DNA of 64,000 bases from Salipaludibacillus sp. LMS25 (GCF_024362805.1 NZ_CP093299.1:4310001-4374000); one strand, 5' to 3'; shown: positions 16,482 through 27,035, counted from the first letter of the stretch. The notes: generated by a model from the sequence alone, not told the origin. Translations and numbers: made by a program.

Positions 16482-17468
16482 CTATTTTTTAGAAAGTGTT
16501 AGTAAATTAATTTCAGGGGGATTTAAAAACCGAAAGCCTAAAAATTTAATCGGATCGCTAGCACCTAAACCAGTGCTCACATATTGCTGGATACCGTCAT
16601 ATTCCCACAATCCCATGACTCTATCTTGTGGAGGAAATAATCCATAGTTATCATAGTAAGCTTCAGGCACGATAAGAGCTCCTATGAATGGCAACCTAAT
16701 TTGCCCCCCGTGGTAATGACCAGCAATATGAAGGTCATAGTCCCTCAAGTTCACTGAAGGGTCTTGTTGATAATAATCGATCCGTTGATCAACGAGGGGA
16801 TAATGATAGAGTGAAATCAGAACATCGTCATCACTCATACTATCTAACTCAGTCATATCATGAAATAATTCAGTTAAATAGTCTCTATCAAGTATGTCAT
16901 CCTGTTGATTAGCTCCTGTCCCTGCCTTTAAGTGATTTAATTCTTCCTCTGGATCTAGCAAAGATATTTCAAATTCTGTAAAGAACAGTGTAGACTCGCC
17001 ACGAGAAATGGCGTAGATGGCATCTAGTGGCTTTACGCCTCTTTCAACCATCCCTTTAATAAAATCATCCTTCTTCGCTGTTCTTTTAGAAACAGGTTCA
17101 AAATGATGAGGATCGGTATTTCCTGTCACAAATAAAGCATTATCAAGGTTGGAGATCCCATCTAGTAACTGATAAGTTGGACCGTAATCAGTGCTCGTGT
17201 CGTCTTTCAGCATATCCCCCGTAAACACGATAGCATCATACGACACGTCGTTAATTGCATCCACGAGCCTACGCTGCTCAGAGCCGAATGTTTTACCGTG
17301 TAAATCTGTTACTTGTAATATTTTAAACCCTTCAAACTCTTCTGGAAGATTGTCAATAAATATCGTTTCTTCAGTTACAACCACACGTGAATTTTCCCAG
17401 TATATATATCCCGTCATCACACACATAACGACGATGAAGGTCATAATCCATTTTTTAAAAAGTGTCAT
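16482..17468 (-). CDS. Membrane-anchored metallophosphoesterase
   Basis: The 328-residue product starts with a hydrophobic anchor ([17 protein letters not shown]). A calcineurin-like phosphoesterase domain follows, with metal ligands in QVTDLHG, FTGDM, GNTD (usually GNHD/E) and a final [12 protein letters not shown]. The second Asp/His position reads Thr-Asp, a small deviation. I use ATG 17468, since GGAGTG precedes it by 8 bases, rather than the upstream in-frame start at 17501. It overlaps the sugar transferase gene by 14 bases, so it is the last gene of the exopolysaccharide operon. It may act on lipid-linked phosphate at the outer face, but that is inference. Confidence 0.88.
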   Translation of the reverse strand: MTLFKKWIMTFIVVMCVMTGYIYWENSRVVVTEETIFIDNLPEEFEGFKILQVTDLHGKTFGSEQRRLVDAINDVSYDAIVFTGDMLKDDTSTDYGPTYQLLDGISNLDNALFVTGNTDPHHFEPVSKRTAKKDDFIKGMVERGVKPLDAIYAISRGESTLFFTEFEISLLDPEEELNHLKAGTGANQQDDILDRDYLTELFHDMTELDSMSDDDVLISLYHYPLVDQRIDYYQQDPSVNLRDYDLHIAGHYHGGQIRLPFIGALIVPEAYYDNYGLFPPQDRVMGLWEYDGIQQYVSTGLGASDPIKFLGFRFLNPPEINLLTLSKK

Positions 17469-18087
17469 GTTCAACACTCCGTGATGAGTCAGATTGACCA
17501 TTACCGGTAAAGGCTGATTTTGTCACATGTCCCTTTTCTGATACCCCTTCTCGTTTGAACACTTTCACCACAGTTAACCATAATATTTTTATGTCAAGTT
17601 TAAAACTGTAATTATCCACGTAATAAAGGTCAAGTTGGAAAGTTTCTTCCCAACTTATGGCATTCCTTCCATTCACTTGTGCCCATCCAGTTATCCCAGG
17701 CTTAACATGGTGTCTTCTCTTTTGTTCATCATTATAAAGTGGTAAATAGTCCATTAGAAGTGGCCTTGGGCCAACTAGGCTTAATTCCCCTTTCAGTACG
17801 TTAAAAAGCTGAGGAAGTTCATCGAGACTGACTGATCTTACAAATTTCCCAAATCCGGTCAACCGTTCATGATCCTCCAAAAGCTTACCATCTTTACCTG
17901 TTGCGTTCGACATCGTTCTAAATTTTATAAGCGTGAATGGCTTTTCATGAAGCCCTGGCCTTACTTGATGAAAAAGAACAGGTGAACCAATCGTTAATTT
18001 AATAAGGATCGCTGTGATAATCATAATAGGAAGAAAGAGGATGATGAGCACAAGGGACGTGGTCAAATCAAAAAGTCGTTTTAACAT
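17455..18087 (-). CDS. epsL: Initiating sugar-phosphate transferase (EpsL/PglC type)
   Basis: This polyprenyl-phosphate sugar phosphotransferase transfers the first sugar-1-phosphate to undecaprenyl phosphate. Its 210 residues include one N-terminal membrane hairpin ([16 protein letters not shown]) and the family block [47 protein letters not shown] and [14 protein letters not shown]. The short, single-hairpin form matches PglC/EpsL rather than the large WbaP type. With EpsC, EpsN and EpsM encoded in the same cluster, the substrate is probably UDP-N,N'-diacetylbacillosamine. It sits at the distal end of the operon. Confidence 0.93.
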   Translation of the reverse strand: MLKRLFDLTTSLVLIILFLPIMIITAILIKLTIGSPVLFHQVRPGLHEKPFTLIKFRTMSNATGKDGKLLEDHERLTGFGKFVRSVSLDELPQLFNVLKGELSLVGPRPLLMDYLPLYNDEQKRRHHVKPGITGWAQVNGRNAISWEETFQLDLYYVDNYSFKLDIKILWLTVVKVFKREGVSEKGHVTKSAFTGNGQSDSSRSVEHDTF

Positions 18088-18104
18088 CGCCTACTCCCCT
18101 TCCT

Positions 18105-18659
18105 TTAATCAAATAATTTGGCATTTGCTAATGTAGGTAATTGCTCGTCTTTTTCAGATAAAGTAGGGGTCTCCACAGGCCAGTCAATCGCTAACTCTTT
18201 ATCATTCCAAATGATGCCCCCTTCAAGCTCAGGAGCATAGGAGGCATCCACTTTGTAAATGACCTCTGTGTTCTCCTCTAACGTACAAAATCCATGGGCA
18301 AAACCGGCTGGAACTAATAATTGTTTTTTATTTTGTGCAGATAATTCAACACCAAACCACTTACCAAATGTAGGAGATGATCGGCGAATATCCACAGCCA
18401 CATCATAAATACTGCCTCTCACAACACGAACTAACTTACTTTGTGCTTTTGGGTGCAGTTGATAATGTAAGCCGCGCAAAGTCCCTTTTCTCCGAGATAA
18501 TGACTGATTATCTTGGATGACATTTAACTCAATACCGGCTTCTTTAAATGTTTGTTCATTATATACCTCAGAAAAGAATCCACGACCATCTTCAAAGATA
18601 GTAGGAATAACAACTTTCACTTCACTAAAAAGTGTATCGATCGTTTTCAATTTACTCAT
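18105..18659 (-). CDS. rmlC: dTDP-4-dehydrorhamnose 3,5-epimerase
   Basis: RmlC epimerises dTDP-4-keto-6-deoxyglucose at C3 and C5. The 184-residue cupin has the family motifs DGRGFFSEVYN, NVIQDNQSLS, GTLRGLHYQLHPKAQSKLVRV (catalytic His in LHYQ) and VDIRRSSPTFGKW. An in-frame TTG at 18650 has a better-spaced GAGGAG (9 bases) than ATG 18659, which is directly adjacent to it, so the true N-terminus may be three residues shorter. It follows rmlB by 25 bases. No rmlD is in the window. Confidence 0.95.
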   Translation of the reverse strand: MSKLKTIDTLFSEVKVVIPTIFEDGRGFFSEVYNEQTFKEAGIELNVIQDNQSLSRRKGTLRGLHYQLHPKAQSKLVRVVRGSIYDVAVDIRRSSPTFGKWFGVELSAQNKKQLLVPAGFAHGFCTLEENTEVIYKVDASYAPELEGGIIWNDKELAIDWPVETPTLSEKDEQLPTLANAKLFD

Positions 18660-18684
18660 CTCCTCATGTCTATCTGATGTTAAC

Positions 18685-19647
18685 TTATTCTGCTGACTCT
18701 AAGACAAGACGGGATTTATACCAGTTGATCGTCTCAATTAAACCTTCAGCAAAATCATATTGAGGTGTCCAACCTAGTTCAGCCGTTATTTTCGCTGGAT
18801 CAATAGCATATCGATGATCATGGCCTTTTCTGTCAGTTACAAACGTAATTAATTCCTCTGATGCATTTAGTTCGTTTAATATTTTTTTAACTATATCAAT
18901 ATTCGTCCACTCATTATCGCCACCAATATTATAGACTTCCCCTGGCTTTCCTTTATGAAGAACGTCGTCTATCGCCTGACAATGGTCTTTTACATGGAGC
19001 CAATCACGTACATTAAGGCCAGATCCATATACAGGAAGTTTTTCGCCTGCTATCGCTTTTGATATCATAAGGGGGATTAACTTTTCTCCGTTCTGATTTG
19101 GGCCGTAATTATTTGAACAACGCGTAATATTAACGTTCATGTTAAAAGTTTCAAAATACGAGCGTACAATTAAGTCAGCAGATGCTTTACTTGCCGAATA
19201 AGGGCTATTTGGTGCAAGAGGTGTTTTTTCAGTGAAGTAACCGTCAGCACCTAAGCTACCATAAACTTCATCTGTAGAGATTTGGATGAATCTTTTAATA
19301 TTATTTTCAAGAGCAGCATGAAGGAGTGTTTGTGTACCGAGCACATTTGTTTTAACGAATACGTCCGGCCCTTCGATACTTTTATCCACATGACTTTCTG
19401 CAGCAAAATTAATGACCGCATCAATATCATATTCATTCATCACCGCCAATACTGCCCCGCGATCTGCAATATCCCCTTTTACGAAATGGTAACGAGATAA
19501 ATGACTAACTTCTGCTACGTTATCTAAATTTCCTGCGTATGTTAAGGCATCAAAATTAATCACCTGATAGGTTGGATGCGTGTTAATGATATGTTTGATA
19601 AAGTGACTGCCAATAAAACCTGCACCACCAGTTACTAATAGATTCAT
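18685..19647 (-). CDS. rmlB: dTDP-glucose 4,6-dehydratase
   Basis: This NAD-dependent extended SDR makes dTDP-4-keto-6-deoxyglucose. It is 320 residues with the dinucleotide motif VTGGAGFIGSHF, a STDEVYG active-site block, YSASKASAD with catalytic Tyr and Lys, and RCSNNYGPNQ, all diagnostic. The ATG follows a strong AGGAGGAG. An intergenic repeat copy lies between this gene and rmlA, unusual inside an operon and suggesting that rmlBC may be transcribed or acquired separately. Confidence 0.96.
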   Translation of the reverse strand: MNLLVTGGAGFIGSHFIKHIINTHPTYQVINFDALTYAGNLDNVAEVSHLSRYHFVKGDIADRGAVLAVMNEYDIDAVINFAAESHVDKSIEGPDVFVKTNVLGTQTLLHAALENNIKRFIQISTDEVYGSLGADGYFTEKTPLAPNSPYSASKASADLIVRSYFETFNMNVNITRCSNNYGPNQNGEKLIPLMISKAIAGEKLPVYGSGLNVRDWLHVKDHCQAIDDVLHKGKPGEVYNIGGDNEWTNIDIVKKILNELNASEELITFVTDRKGHDHRYAIDPAKITAELGWTPQYDFAEGLIETINWYKSRLVLESAE

Positions 19648-19677
19648 ATGTGTCTCCTCCTAACATTCGTCTAAAAC

Positions 19678-19815
19678 TAAGCTTCAAACAGTGGGCGTTT
19701 TCCTTCCTCCCCCACTGATTGTTCGTTTAACTCCGGACCTTTAGGGGTCGTTTATCCCCCACCTAAACTTTTCGACCTTCTTAAGTTTTCAGGTGGGGGT
19801 TTTACTGCCCTAAGA
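19678..19815. repeat. Dispersed intergenic repeat, family A, copy 2
   Basis: Same block as at 881-1037 and 48703-48856: a CAGTGGG/CCCACTG hairpin, then TCCGGACCTTTAGGGG, TTATCCCCCACCTAAAC and CTTAAGTTTTCAGG. It begins 30 bases upstream of rmlB and ends 3 bases before the rmlA stop codon, the only copy inside an apparent operon. Confidence 0.88.
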
Positions 19816-19817
19816 GA

Positions 19818-20720
19818 TTAAAGAGCTGTTAAACGTTGTGTATCCCACTGTAAGTCTAAAGCGGCAATTTTGGTTAAATAGTTGCCGTATTCTGTTTTCA
19901 TTAACGGTTTTGCAAGGTCTAGGAGCTCTTCTCGGGAAATATACCCTTTTATATAAGCAATTTCTTCTAAACACGCTACTTTCAAACTTTGGCGTTTTTC
20001 GATAATTTCAATAAATTGAGAGGCTTCTAATAATGATTCGTGTGTCCCAGTATCTAACCACGCAAAGCCTCGTCCCATTAATTCTACATTAAGTTTATTT
20101 TTAACAAGATATTGCGCTAGGACATCTGTTATCTCAATTTCCCCTCGGTCAGAAGGAATGACATTTTTGGCAAACTTGACGACGTTATTATCGAAAAAGT
20201 ATAGTCCGGTAATGGCATAATTTGATTTAGGAGTCTCAGGTTTTTCTTCGACTGACAACACACGACCATGTTCATCAAACTCGACTACACCAAAGCGTGA
20301 CGGGTCATTGACATTATAGCCAAATACGGTGGCGCCATCTAAGTTTTGCCGAACGTGCTCAAGTTGACTCGTGAATTCATGGCCATAAAAAATATTATCA
20401 CCAAGAATCAGGGCCACATCATCGTTCCCTATAAAAGACTCGCCAATTAAAAAGGCATCTGCCAACCCTCTTGGCTCTGATTGGACTTCATAAGACAATG
20501 TCATACCTAAATCATGTCCATCGCCTAATAATTGCTGAAATCTCGGCGTATCTTCAGCAGTAGAAATAATTAAGATATCCTTTATACCTGCAAGCATTAA
20601 AACTGAAAGAGGATAATAAATCATCGGTTTATCATAGACAGGTAATAATTGTTTAGAAATGGATTTTGTTAAGGGATATAGGCGTGTTCCTTTACCACCA
20701 GCTAAAATAATACCTTTCAT
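19818..20720 (-). CDS. rmlA: Glucose-1-phosphate thymidylyltransferase
   Basis: RmlA makes dTDP-glucose from dTTP and glucose-1-phosphate. The 300-residue protein opens [18 protein letters not shown], the nucleotide-binding signature, and has [26 protein letters not shown] and FAWLDTGTH blocks typical of short-form RmlA. Its ATG overlaps the galE stop by one base (TAATG). The 3' end abuts a family A repeat. Confidence 0.96.
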   Translation of the reverse strand: MKGIILAGGKGTRLYPLTKSISKQLLPVYDKPMIYYPLSVLMLAGIKDILIISTAEDTPRFQQLLGDGHDLGMTLSYEVQSEPRGLADAFLIGESFIGNDDVALILGDNIFYGHEFTSQLEHVRQNLDGATVFGYNVNDPSRFGVVEFDEHGRVLSVEEKPETPKSNYAITGLYFFDNNVVKFAKNVIPSDRGEIEITDVLAQYLVKNKLNVELMGRGFAWLDTGTHESLLEASQFIEIIEKRQSLKVACLEEIAYIKGYISREELLDLAKPLMKTEYGNYLTKIAALDLQWDTQRLTAL

Positions 20721-21757
20721 TAATATGCCCCCTCCGTTACCTTACCAGTTTTATACCCTTGCGGATTGTTCTTTTGCCAGCGCCAGCTGTCTTGACACAT
20801 TGTCATCACATCTCGTTTAGCTACCCATGTTAAGAGACGATTTGCCTTAGACGGATCAGCATAGCTTACAGCCACATCACCTGCTCGCCGTTCTTGAAAA
20901 TGGCACGGAATATCTAGCTTTGTCACCGTTTTAAACGTCTCAACCATTTCTAACACACTCGTCCCTCTTCCAGTCCCTAGATTAAATGCTTCAATGCCTG
21001 TGTTTTGCGCATTCCATTCTAACGCTTTTACATGACCTTCAGCTAAATCGCATACGTGAATATAATCCCGTACTCCTGTCCCATCATCGGTTGGATAATC
21101 TGTGCCAAAGACATTTAATTGCTTAAGTCTTCCACTAGCAACTTGCGTAATATACGGTACGAGATTATTTGGAATCCCGTTTGGATCTTCACCAATTAAG
21201 CCCGATTCATGCGCCCCGATTGGATTAAAGTACCTTAACAATGAAATACTGAGTGATGTATCAGCGGCAGCAATATCCTCAAGCATTTCTTCAATCATGA
21301 GCTTCGTTCTCCCATAAGGGTTTGTAGCACTCAATGGAAAATCTTCTGAAAGAGGCATTGTTTCTTGAAAACCATACACTGTAGCAGAAGAACTGAAGAC
21401 GAGATTTGTCACATTAAAGCGTTTCATGCAATCTATTAAGTTGAGTGTACTGATTAAATTAGTGTTGTAATACATGAATGGCTTTTCAACAGATTCCCCA
21501 ACCGCCTTTAATCCTGCAAAGTGAATGACGGCATCGAGTGATTCTTTTGCAAAGACGTCAGTCAACGCGTCTTTATTAAGTAAATCTGCCTCATAAAATG
21601 ATATATCTTGCCCTGTAATGTTTTTCATGCGATTGAATACTTCGATATGACTGTTTGATAAGTTGTCCATTACGACAACCTCATGCCCAGCAGACATAAG
21701 CTCGACACACGTATGACTGCCAATATAACCGGCTCCACCTGTTACTAGAATTTTCAT
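20720..21757 (-). CDS. galE: UDP-glucose 4-epimerase
   Basis: GalE interconverts UDP-glucose and UDP-galactose (or the N-acetyl forms). With ATG 21757 as start the protein is 345 residues, beginning [23 protein letters not shown] lies 6 bases before it, so the upstream ATG at 21781 is rejected. FSSSATVYG and [12 protein letters not shown] hold the catalytic Ser, Tyr and Lys, and [12 protein letters not shown] is the usual sugar-binding loop. Here it likely supplies UDP-galactose for the glycosyltransferases of the cluster. Confidence 0.96.
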   Translation of the reverse strand: MKILVTGGAGYIGSHTCVELMSAGHEVVVMDNLSNSHIEVFNRMKNITGQDISFYEADLLNKDALTDVFAKESLDAVIHFAGLKAVGESVEKPFMYYNTNLISTLNLIDCMKRFNVTNLVFSSSATVYGFQETMPLSEDFPLSATNPYGRTKLMIEEMLEDIAAADTSLSISLLRYFNPIGAHESGLIGEDPNGIPNNLVPYITQVASGRLKQLNVFGTDYPTDDGTGVRDYIHVCDLAEGHVKALEWNAQNTGIEAFNLGTGRGTSVLEMVETFKTVTKLDIPCHFQERRAGDVAVSYADPSKANRLLTWVAKRDVMTMCQDSWRWQKNNPQGYKTGKVTEGAY

Positions 21758-21784
21758 AATATCCTCCTCGGAAAGCTCCATTAA

Positions 21785-22774
21785 TTAGGAACGATGTTTT
21801 AATTTTAAAGAATAAAAAAAGATTCCCAATCGAGGGAATCTTGATAATAGATGAGCGAAGCAAATGTGTTTTGTATCAACATAAGTATTACGATATAACC
21901 GTTTTTTAATAGCTGATATGTTTTGACATATTTGCGAAATGGCCTCTTGATGCTCTTTTGTTTTATTTTCTTTAATAATATCCACGAGCATCGTTCTAAG
22001 TGATGTGAAAAAGTCTGCTGTAATCATATCGCATAATTCCGGATAATGACCCTTCATAAAGGCATACGTTTCATTGTAGTTAGGTACCACATCTAATCGT
22101 TTCATTGAAAATGCGGGGGCAAGCTGACTTTGTGTAACCCATGATCTTCTTCTTAAATAAAAATAGAGAGGTTCTTCAATGAAGATCACTTTCTTTGCCT
22201 TATGAAGTAATTGATAAAGAACCGCTGCATCTTGGAAGTCCCGTTGAACTGGAAAGTTCACACCAGCAAATAATGAACGTTTAAAAAGCTTGTTCCATAA
22301 AACATATCCGGTCAACTTATTTTCATACGTTCGTTTTAATGCGTCTTTATTAGACATAAATTCTATTCGTTTACGATCAGGTGGTCGATTTAACGGTTGA
22401 CCTTGTTCATCAACTGATAAATAAGGGCACATACTAATAGGGGCGTCATGTTCATGACAAAGCGTATACAATGTTTCGAGCATCGTGGGGGCTATCCAGT
22501 CATCACCATCAACAAAACCAATGTACTCACCGGTTGAATGCTCAAGTGCTACGTTGCGAACTTGGGATAACCCCACATTTTGCTGATGAATCACTTTCAC
22601 CCGCTTATCTTTTGCCGCATACTCATCACAGATTTTTCCGGACTTATCTGTTGAACCATCATTGATTAATAATACTTCAAAATCATTCATCGTCTGGTTT
22701 AAAATAGAGTCAATACATTTCGGTAAATAATCTTCTGAATTATAAACGGCAACGGACAGACTTATTTTGGGCAT
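21785..22774 (-). CDS. Family 2 glycosyltransferase
   Basis: A GT2 (GT-A fold) enzyme of about 329 residues. Seen are the N-terminal SVAVYNSEDYLPKCIDSI, LLINDGSTDKSG and the metal-binding GFVDGDDWI (D-x-D). ATG 22774 is 6 bases after GGAGG; an ATG three bases earlier is too close. Sugar donor and acceptor cannot be read. It is one of four related GT2 genes in this cluster (others at 27060, 28085 and 30670), probably arisen by duplication. Confidence 0.9.
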   Translation of the reverse strand: MPKISLSVAVYNSEDYLPKCIDSILNQTMNDFEVLLINDGSTDKSGKICDEYAAKDKRVKVIHQQNVGLSQVRNVALEHSTGEYIGFVDGDDWIAPTMLETLYTLCHEHDAPISMCPYLSVDEQGQPLNRPPDRKRIEFMSNKDALKRTYENKLTGYVLWNKLFKRSLFAGVNFPVQRDFQDAAVLYQLLHKAKKVIFIEEPLYFYLRRRSWVTQSQLAPAFSMKRLDVVPNYNETYAFMKGHYPELCDMITADFFTSLRTMLVDIIKENKTKEHQEAISQICQNISAIKKRLYRNTYVDTKHICFAHLLSRFPRLGIFFYSLKLKHRS

Positions 22775-22790
22775 CATGAACCTCCTTGGT

Positions 22791-24569
22791 TTACATGATG
22801 GATGTCGAGGTTTTATTATCTATAGATACTAATCGCCCATGATTCATTTTAAAGACGGTGTCACAATTTTCGATCGTTGTTAGGCGATGAGCGATTATAA
22901 TAAGTGTTTTCTCCCCTTTCAATCCATCGATTGCTTTCATGATTTCCTTTTCTGTCTCATTATCAAGAGCAGAAGTGGCTTCGTCCATAAATAAAATTTC
23001 TGGGTTATGATAAAGAGCTCTTGCAATGCCGATTCTTTGACGTTGACCGCCAGAAAGTCTGACACCTTGCTCGCCAATTTGTGTGTGGATCGAGTCCGGT
23101 AAAGATTGGATAAAGTCTTTAAGCTGTGCTTGTTCAAGCGCTCGCCAAGCAGCGTCCTCATCTATTTCATTTTCATCAATTCCGAAAGCAACGTTTCCTA
23201 AAATAGAATCATCCGACAAGAAAATAAATTGAGGAATATACCCAATTTTTTGCTGCCAAATCCGACGTTGGTCGATAATGCTTTTCCCGTCCACAAGAAT
23301 GTCACCTTTAGTTGGCGGTAATAATCCTAAAATAACATCTACGATTGACGTCTTACCGGCTCCAGACTCTCCAATAAAAGCAACAGATGAGCCAATCGGA
23401 ATACGCAATGACACATCTTTAACAGCATCTTCTTCTTGCTCCGGATAACGATAGGAGACTCTGTTTAACACAATACCATCCTTAAAGTGTCGTCCTTCAT
23501 TAATGCGATTGTCTCTCTTAATTTCAGCTTCCGTATCGTCAAGGGTGGCATCGCGATTTTCAAAGATATCTTCATACACCACATTGAGTGCCGGTTGACT
23601 ATATTTTATTTGTGTTACCATGGCAATCACGCGGCTAATAGAAGGCATTAATCGAAAGGCTGCCATCGCGAATAAGGCCATCGTCGTAATGAGTTCTCCT
23701 GTGTCAGCTCCTTGATAAATGATGATAAGCATCGTCACGAGCACTGTTGAAACGAGGATCGTTTCAATGAAAAGCCTTGGTGATTGGTCAAGCATTTTCA
23801 TAAATCGCCCATTATTCGCTTTAATCTGACTTTGGGTGCGATAGGCATTTATAAAAAAGGCTTCTTTTCCGGATACTTTTACATCTTTACTGGCGCCTAA
23901 ACTTTGATTGACCCATTTAATCATCTTCCCACCGACTACTTGTTGTTCTTTTCCGAGATGATTAATTTTTTTCCTGAAAACTCTAAAGAATATAACGATA
24001 CTCGTCCCAAGCAATACAGCTGCAGTGAGGGTTGCCAGTGGCGCTGTAATAAGTAATAACGCTAGAATACATATGATCACTAAAACTTCGGTTAACAATT
24101 GAAAGCCTGACAAAATCATCCCTTGAAAAAGCTTCGGTACTTCATCATTCACATTTCTTAATAAATCAGCTGAATTTCGCTGAAGATGAAACGTATATGG
24201 TTTTGTTAAGTATTCCTTTAATAACCGTGAAGACAGCTTGACTTGTTGGTTTAATATAATACGGTATTGCGCATAAAAAAATGCGAGCAAATAAATATTT
24301 TTCAATACAAAGACGATTAATAAAAAACCTACTGAAAAAATAATAAAGGTCGATGTAGATTGGAAGCCAAGAAAGTCATAGATACCATTTAATATTGGCT
24401 GCTCATGAATGATAGACGGATCTGTTATCATCGTGACAAACGGTAGTATTAAGCCAACACCGAGTGTTTCAAAAATAGCTGCTACAATCATCATGACTAA
24501 CAAGATGACTAATTTCTTTTTTTCTCGTTGATTAAATAATTCAAGCATTTTAGAGAGCGTCTGCTTCAA
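22791..24569 (-). CDS. ABC transporter, PglK-like lipid-linked oligosaccharide flippase
   Basis: This half-transporter of 592 residues has about six membrane segments in the first 330 residues and a C-terminal ATPase with Walker A FIGESGAGKTS, signature LSGGQRQR, Walker B ILFMDEATSALD and switch His in IIIAHRLTT. The opening (LVMMIVAAIFETLGVGLILPFV) is typical of PglK/WlaB-type exporters, which flip undecaprenyl-PP-linked glycans. No Wzx- or MATE-type flippase like EpsK appears in the cluster, so this is the likely flippase. It overlaps the upstream GT4 gene by 20 bases. Confidence 0.88.
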   Translation of the reverse strand: MKQTLSKMLELFNQREKKKLVILLVMMIVAAIFETLGVGLILPFVTMITDPSIIHEQPILNGIYDFLGFQSTSTFIIFSVGFLLIVFVLKNIYLLAFFYAQYRIILNQQVKLSSRLLKEYLTKPYTFHLQRNSADLLRNVNDEVPKLFQGMILSGFQLLTEVLVIICILALLLITAPLATLTAAVLLGTSIVIFFRVFRKKINHLGKEQQVVGGKMIKWVNQSLGASKDVKVSGKEAFFINAYRTQSQIKANNGRFMKMLDQSPRLFIETILVSTVLVTMLIIIYQGADTGELITTMALFAMAAFRLMPSISRVIAMVTQIKYSQPALNVVYEDIFENRDATLDDTEAEIKRDNRINEGRHFKDGIVLNRVSYRYPEQEEDAVKDVSLRIPIGSSVAFIGESGAGKTSIVDVILGLLPPTKGDILVDGKSIIDQRRIWQQKIGYIPQFIFLSDDSILGNVAFGIDENEIDEDAAWRALEQAQLKDFIQSLPDSIHTQIGEQGVRLSGGQRQRIGIARALYHNPEILFMDEATSALDNETEKEIMKAIDGLKGEKTLIIIAHRLTTIENCDTVFKMNHGRLVSIDNKTSTSIM

Positions 24570-25788
24570 CTAAATCCTCTCCTTCGGGGCCAATGCGGCT
24601 TTTCTTAGAATAAAATAAACCATCCACTTGTGAATGGTCAGGTTGTTCCTTTTTTAGATTTAGAACGAAAGCATCTCGTAATTGAGGGTCATTAAGCAAT
24701 CGTTTAATTCCTTTATACAGTGTTATATGATCTGCAGGAACAATAAGGCCTGTTTCTCCGTCTATGATTTGTTCTTTGGCTCCGGTAAAAGCTGTCGTGA
24801 TAATGGGACGTTCTAAATATCTCGCTTCAGCAAGTGTCATACAATATCCTTCATGCCTAGAAGGTTGGACATAAATATCGGCCCGCTTAACAAACGGGAA
24901 AGGGTTTTTAATGTTACCAAGTAACATAAATTCTTGTTCTAACCCATAGTCAGCTATTAATTTATCCAGATAAGAACGCCAACTGCCGTCTCCTAAGCAG
25001 TACCATTTAATATTAAACCCGTCTTCCTTTAATAGCTTCATAGCTTTTATTGCTAAGTCTTGCCCTTTTTCAGGCATGAGTCTGCCAACAGTCACGATCG
25101 TCATCACACCGTTTTCACTTTCTAGCATTGTCTCACCAGTAGCAGCTAATCGATGCAACGTTTTTTTTGAAATAATATTTCGTTGGACAGTCATTCGCTC
25201 TTCTAAATAAGGCAATTTTTTACTTAATTTTGCTTTCGCTTCTTCTGATACGATACATAGTTTCGAATAATGGTGAAAGAGCTCTCCTGCAAACCGTGTA
25301 TCAAACCCTATTTTCTCTACATCAAAATGAATCCATTGTAGTTTATGGGCTGCCTTCACTTTATGAGCAATATAATAAGAAATGAGTTCCATTGGTCCTG
25401 CATATGCCACCGCATAATCATAGTAAGTTGGGTCTTCTCGCTGATTTTTCAATAAGTCATTAAAAAAAGCATTTTTATTGCCCGACATTTTAACATATAA
25501 GTGTCTGATAATAAATGAAAATGCTTTGAAATAGGCTTTTTCCTTTAAGAGAAAAGAAAGTCTTTCTTTAGGTGATTGATTTAAAATTGGCTTTATGTCT
25601 TCAAACCCTTCTAGTGTGACTTTATTAATATCGTTCGGTAAGTCGTCAATGAAGCCTCCCTTTTCTTCTAAAAGAAGAACAGTTATCTCAAAGTCCTCGC
25701 GCGGAAGCACTTCTAACAGGTTTAGTAATGACTTCTCAGTCCCTCCTATGTTCATATTAATGAGCATAAAAAGTAGTTTTTTCTTCAT
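24550..25788 (-). CDS. Family 4 glycosyltransferase
   Basis: A 412-residue GT-B enzyme. The N-terminus KKLLFMLINMNIGGTEKSLLNLL is the glycine-rich acceptor-side loop. The donor-side motif is PSRHEGYCMTLAEARYLERP (E-x7-E), preceded by VTVGRLMPEKGQ. It is closely related in organisation to the GT4 proteins at 25848 and 31726, suggesting tandem duplication. The ribosome site is weak. Donor sugar unknown. Confidence 0.9.
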   Translation of the reverse strand: MKKKLLFMLINMNIGGTEKSLLNLLEVLPREDFEITVLLLEEKGGFIDDLPNDINKVTLEGFEDIKPILNQSPKERLSFLLKEKAYFKAFSFIIRHLYVKMSGNKNAFFNDLLKNQREDPTYYDYAVAYAGPMELISYYIAHKVKAAHKLQWIHFDVEKIGFDTRFAGELFHHYSKLCIVSEEAKAKLSKKLPYLEERMTVQRNIISKKTLHRLAATGETMLESENGVMTIVTVGRLMPEKGQDLAIKAMKLLKEDGFNIKWYCLGDGSWRSYLDKLIADYGLEQEFMLLGNIKNPFPFVKRADIYVQPSRHEGYCMTLAEARYLERPIITTAFTGAKEQIIDGETGLIVPADHITLYKGIKRLLNDPQLRDAFVLNLKKEQPDHSQVDGLFYSKKSRIGPEGEDLVEADAL

Positions 25789-25847
25789 TATCAGACGCTC
25801 ACTTTCATTAAAACCATTAATTTAATTGCTAAGATGATATCACAAAA

Positions 25848-27035
25848 CTATGAATGGATTAGGGCGTATACTTTTTCGATCTCCTCGATGTTTCCCTTTT
25901 TTTCTTGTCTTTGATAGTCTTTAATCGCTGCTGTTAATTGTTCGTCTTGAATAAGTGTCATAATGCCCTTAAATATAGCATCACTATCCATATCAACAAC
26001 TAAGCCGTTTTTACCGTCAACCATCTGTGTAAAGACGGCATCAAAACGTGTCGTAACAACTGGCGTATTAAGCATACGAGCCTCGGCTAAGGCAATGCCA
26101 AATCCTTCAAAACGTGACGTTTGAACGTATAGATCAGCTTGTTTAATATATGGATATGGGTTCGCTTTTACACCGAGGAGTATAAAATGCTCCTCTAATT
26201 GGTATTCTTTTATTGTCGCTTCAATTTCCTCTTGTAAAGGACCTTTACCTAACACATACCATTTAAAATGAGTGCCGTTCTCTTTTAATTTCTTACAAGC
26301 CTCTAACGCCATATCGTACCCTTTTTGTCTAGCAAGTCTCCCGATCGTTAATAAACGCAAGCCAGTAAAGCCATCATTATAGCCTCCGTCTAATTCGGCC
26401 ATTTGAGAAATCATCTCTGGATTATTTATGTCGTGAATCACAGTCATTTTCTCGCAAATGTCTGGATAATTTTCTAGAAAAATATCCTTTGTCATAGCTG
26501 AGACCGCCACAATTTTGTTAAATTGGTCATAATGTTTTCTTTGAAAGGTCTTTTCTTTTCCAGTGAGCCGATAACTGACGTTAACCCAAGCATATTTTTG
26601 CCTTGCTTTCACTTTTTCAGCGACAAAAAATGTCGGAACGCCTTGTGCATAAGCAAAAGCCGTATCGTATGTGTCAGGGAGTTCTTTAATCGCTCTTGAA
26701 GCACTTTCCCAATAGAGCCTTGCTTTTTTAATATTATCATGCTCACCGCTACGTAATTTCAAAGAATACGAGAGTCTAGACCATAGAAAGTGAGGTTGCC
26801 GCCATACTGTTTTTAATGAATGAGCTAATGGCTGTGTTGTAAAAATTGTATATGGGAACGGTTCAATAATCGTCACGTCATCTGGTACAAGTGATTGTAA
26901 CGTTTTTCCATGAGCGAACAGAACTAAGTCAACATCGTACTTTGAATAATCTAACAAACCGAGAAGTGTCACAAGGCTTTTCTCTGCTCCTGCGCAATCA
27001 AGTGAATCGATGACAAATAGTAGCTTTTTTTTCAT
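25848..27035 (-). CDS. Family 4 glycosyltransferase
   Basis: A 395-residue GT-B enzyme starting MKKKLLFVIDSLDCAGAEKS. I use ATG 27035 because GGGAGGGGG precedes it; the longer frame begins inside that site. The donor site reads LLTIGRLARQKGYD and later SRFEGFGIALAEARMLNTP (E-x7-E). It is a paralogue of its neighbour at 24550. Its stop is 60 bases upstream of that gene's start, more than the few bases usual here. Specificity cannot be read. Confidence 0.9.
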   Translation of the reverse strand: MKKKLLFVIDSLDCAGAEKSLVTLLGLLDYSKYDVDLVLFAHGKTLQSLVPDDVTIIEPFPYTIFTTQPLAHSLKTVWRQPHFLWSRLSYSLKLRSGEHDNIKKARLYWESASRAIKELPDTYDTAFAYAQGVPTFFVAEKVKARQKYAWVNVSYRLTGKEKTFQRKHYDQFNKIVAVSAMTKDIFLENYPDICEKMTVIHDINNPEMISQMAELDGGYNDGFTGLRLLTIGRLARQKGYDMALEACKKLKENGTHFKWYVLGKGPLQEEIEATIKEYQLEEHFILLGVKANPYPYIKQADLYVQTSRFEGFGIALAEARMLNTPVVTTRFDAVFTQMVDGKNGLVVDMDSDAIFKGIMTLIQDEQLTAAIKDYQRQEKKGNIEEIEKVYALIHS

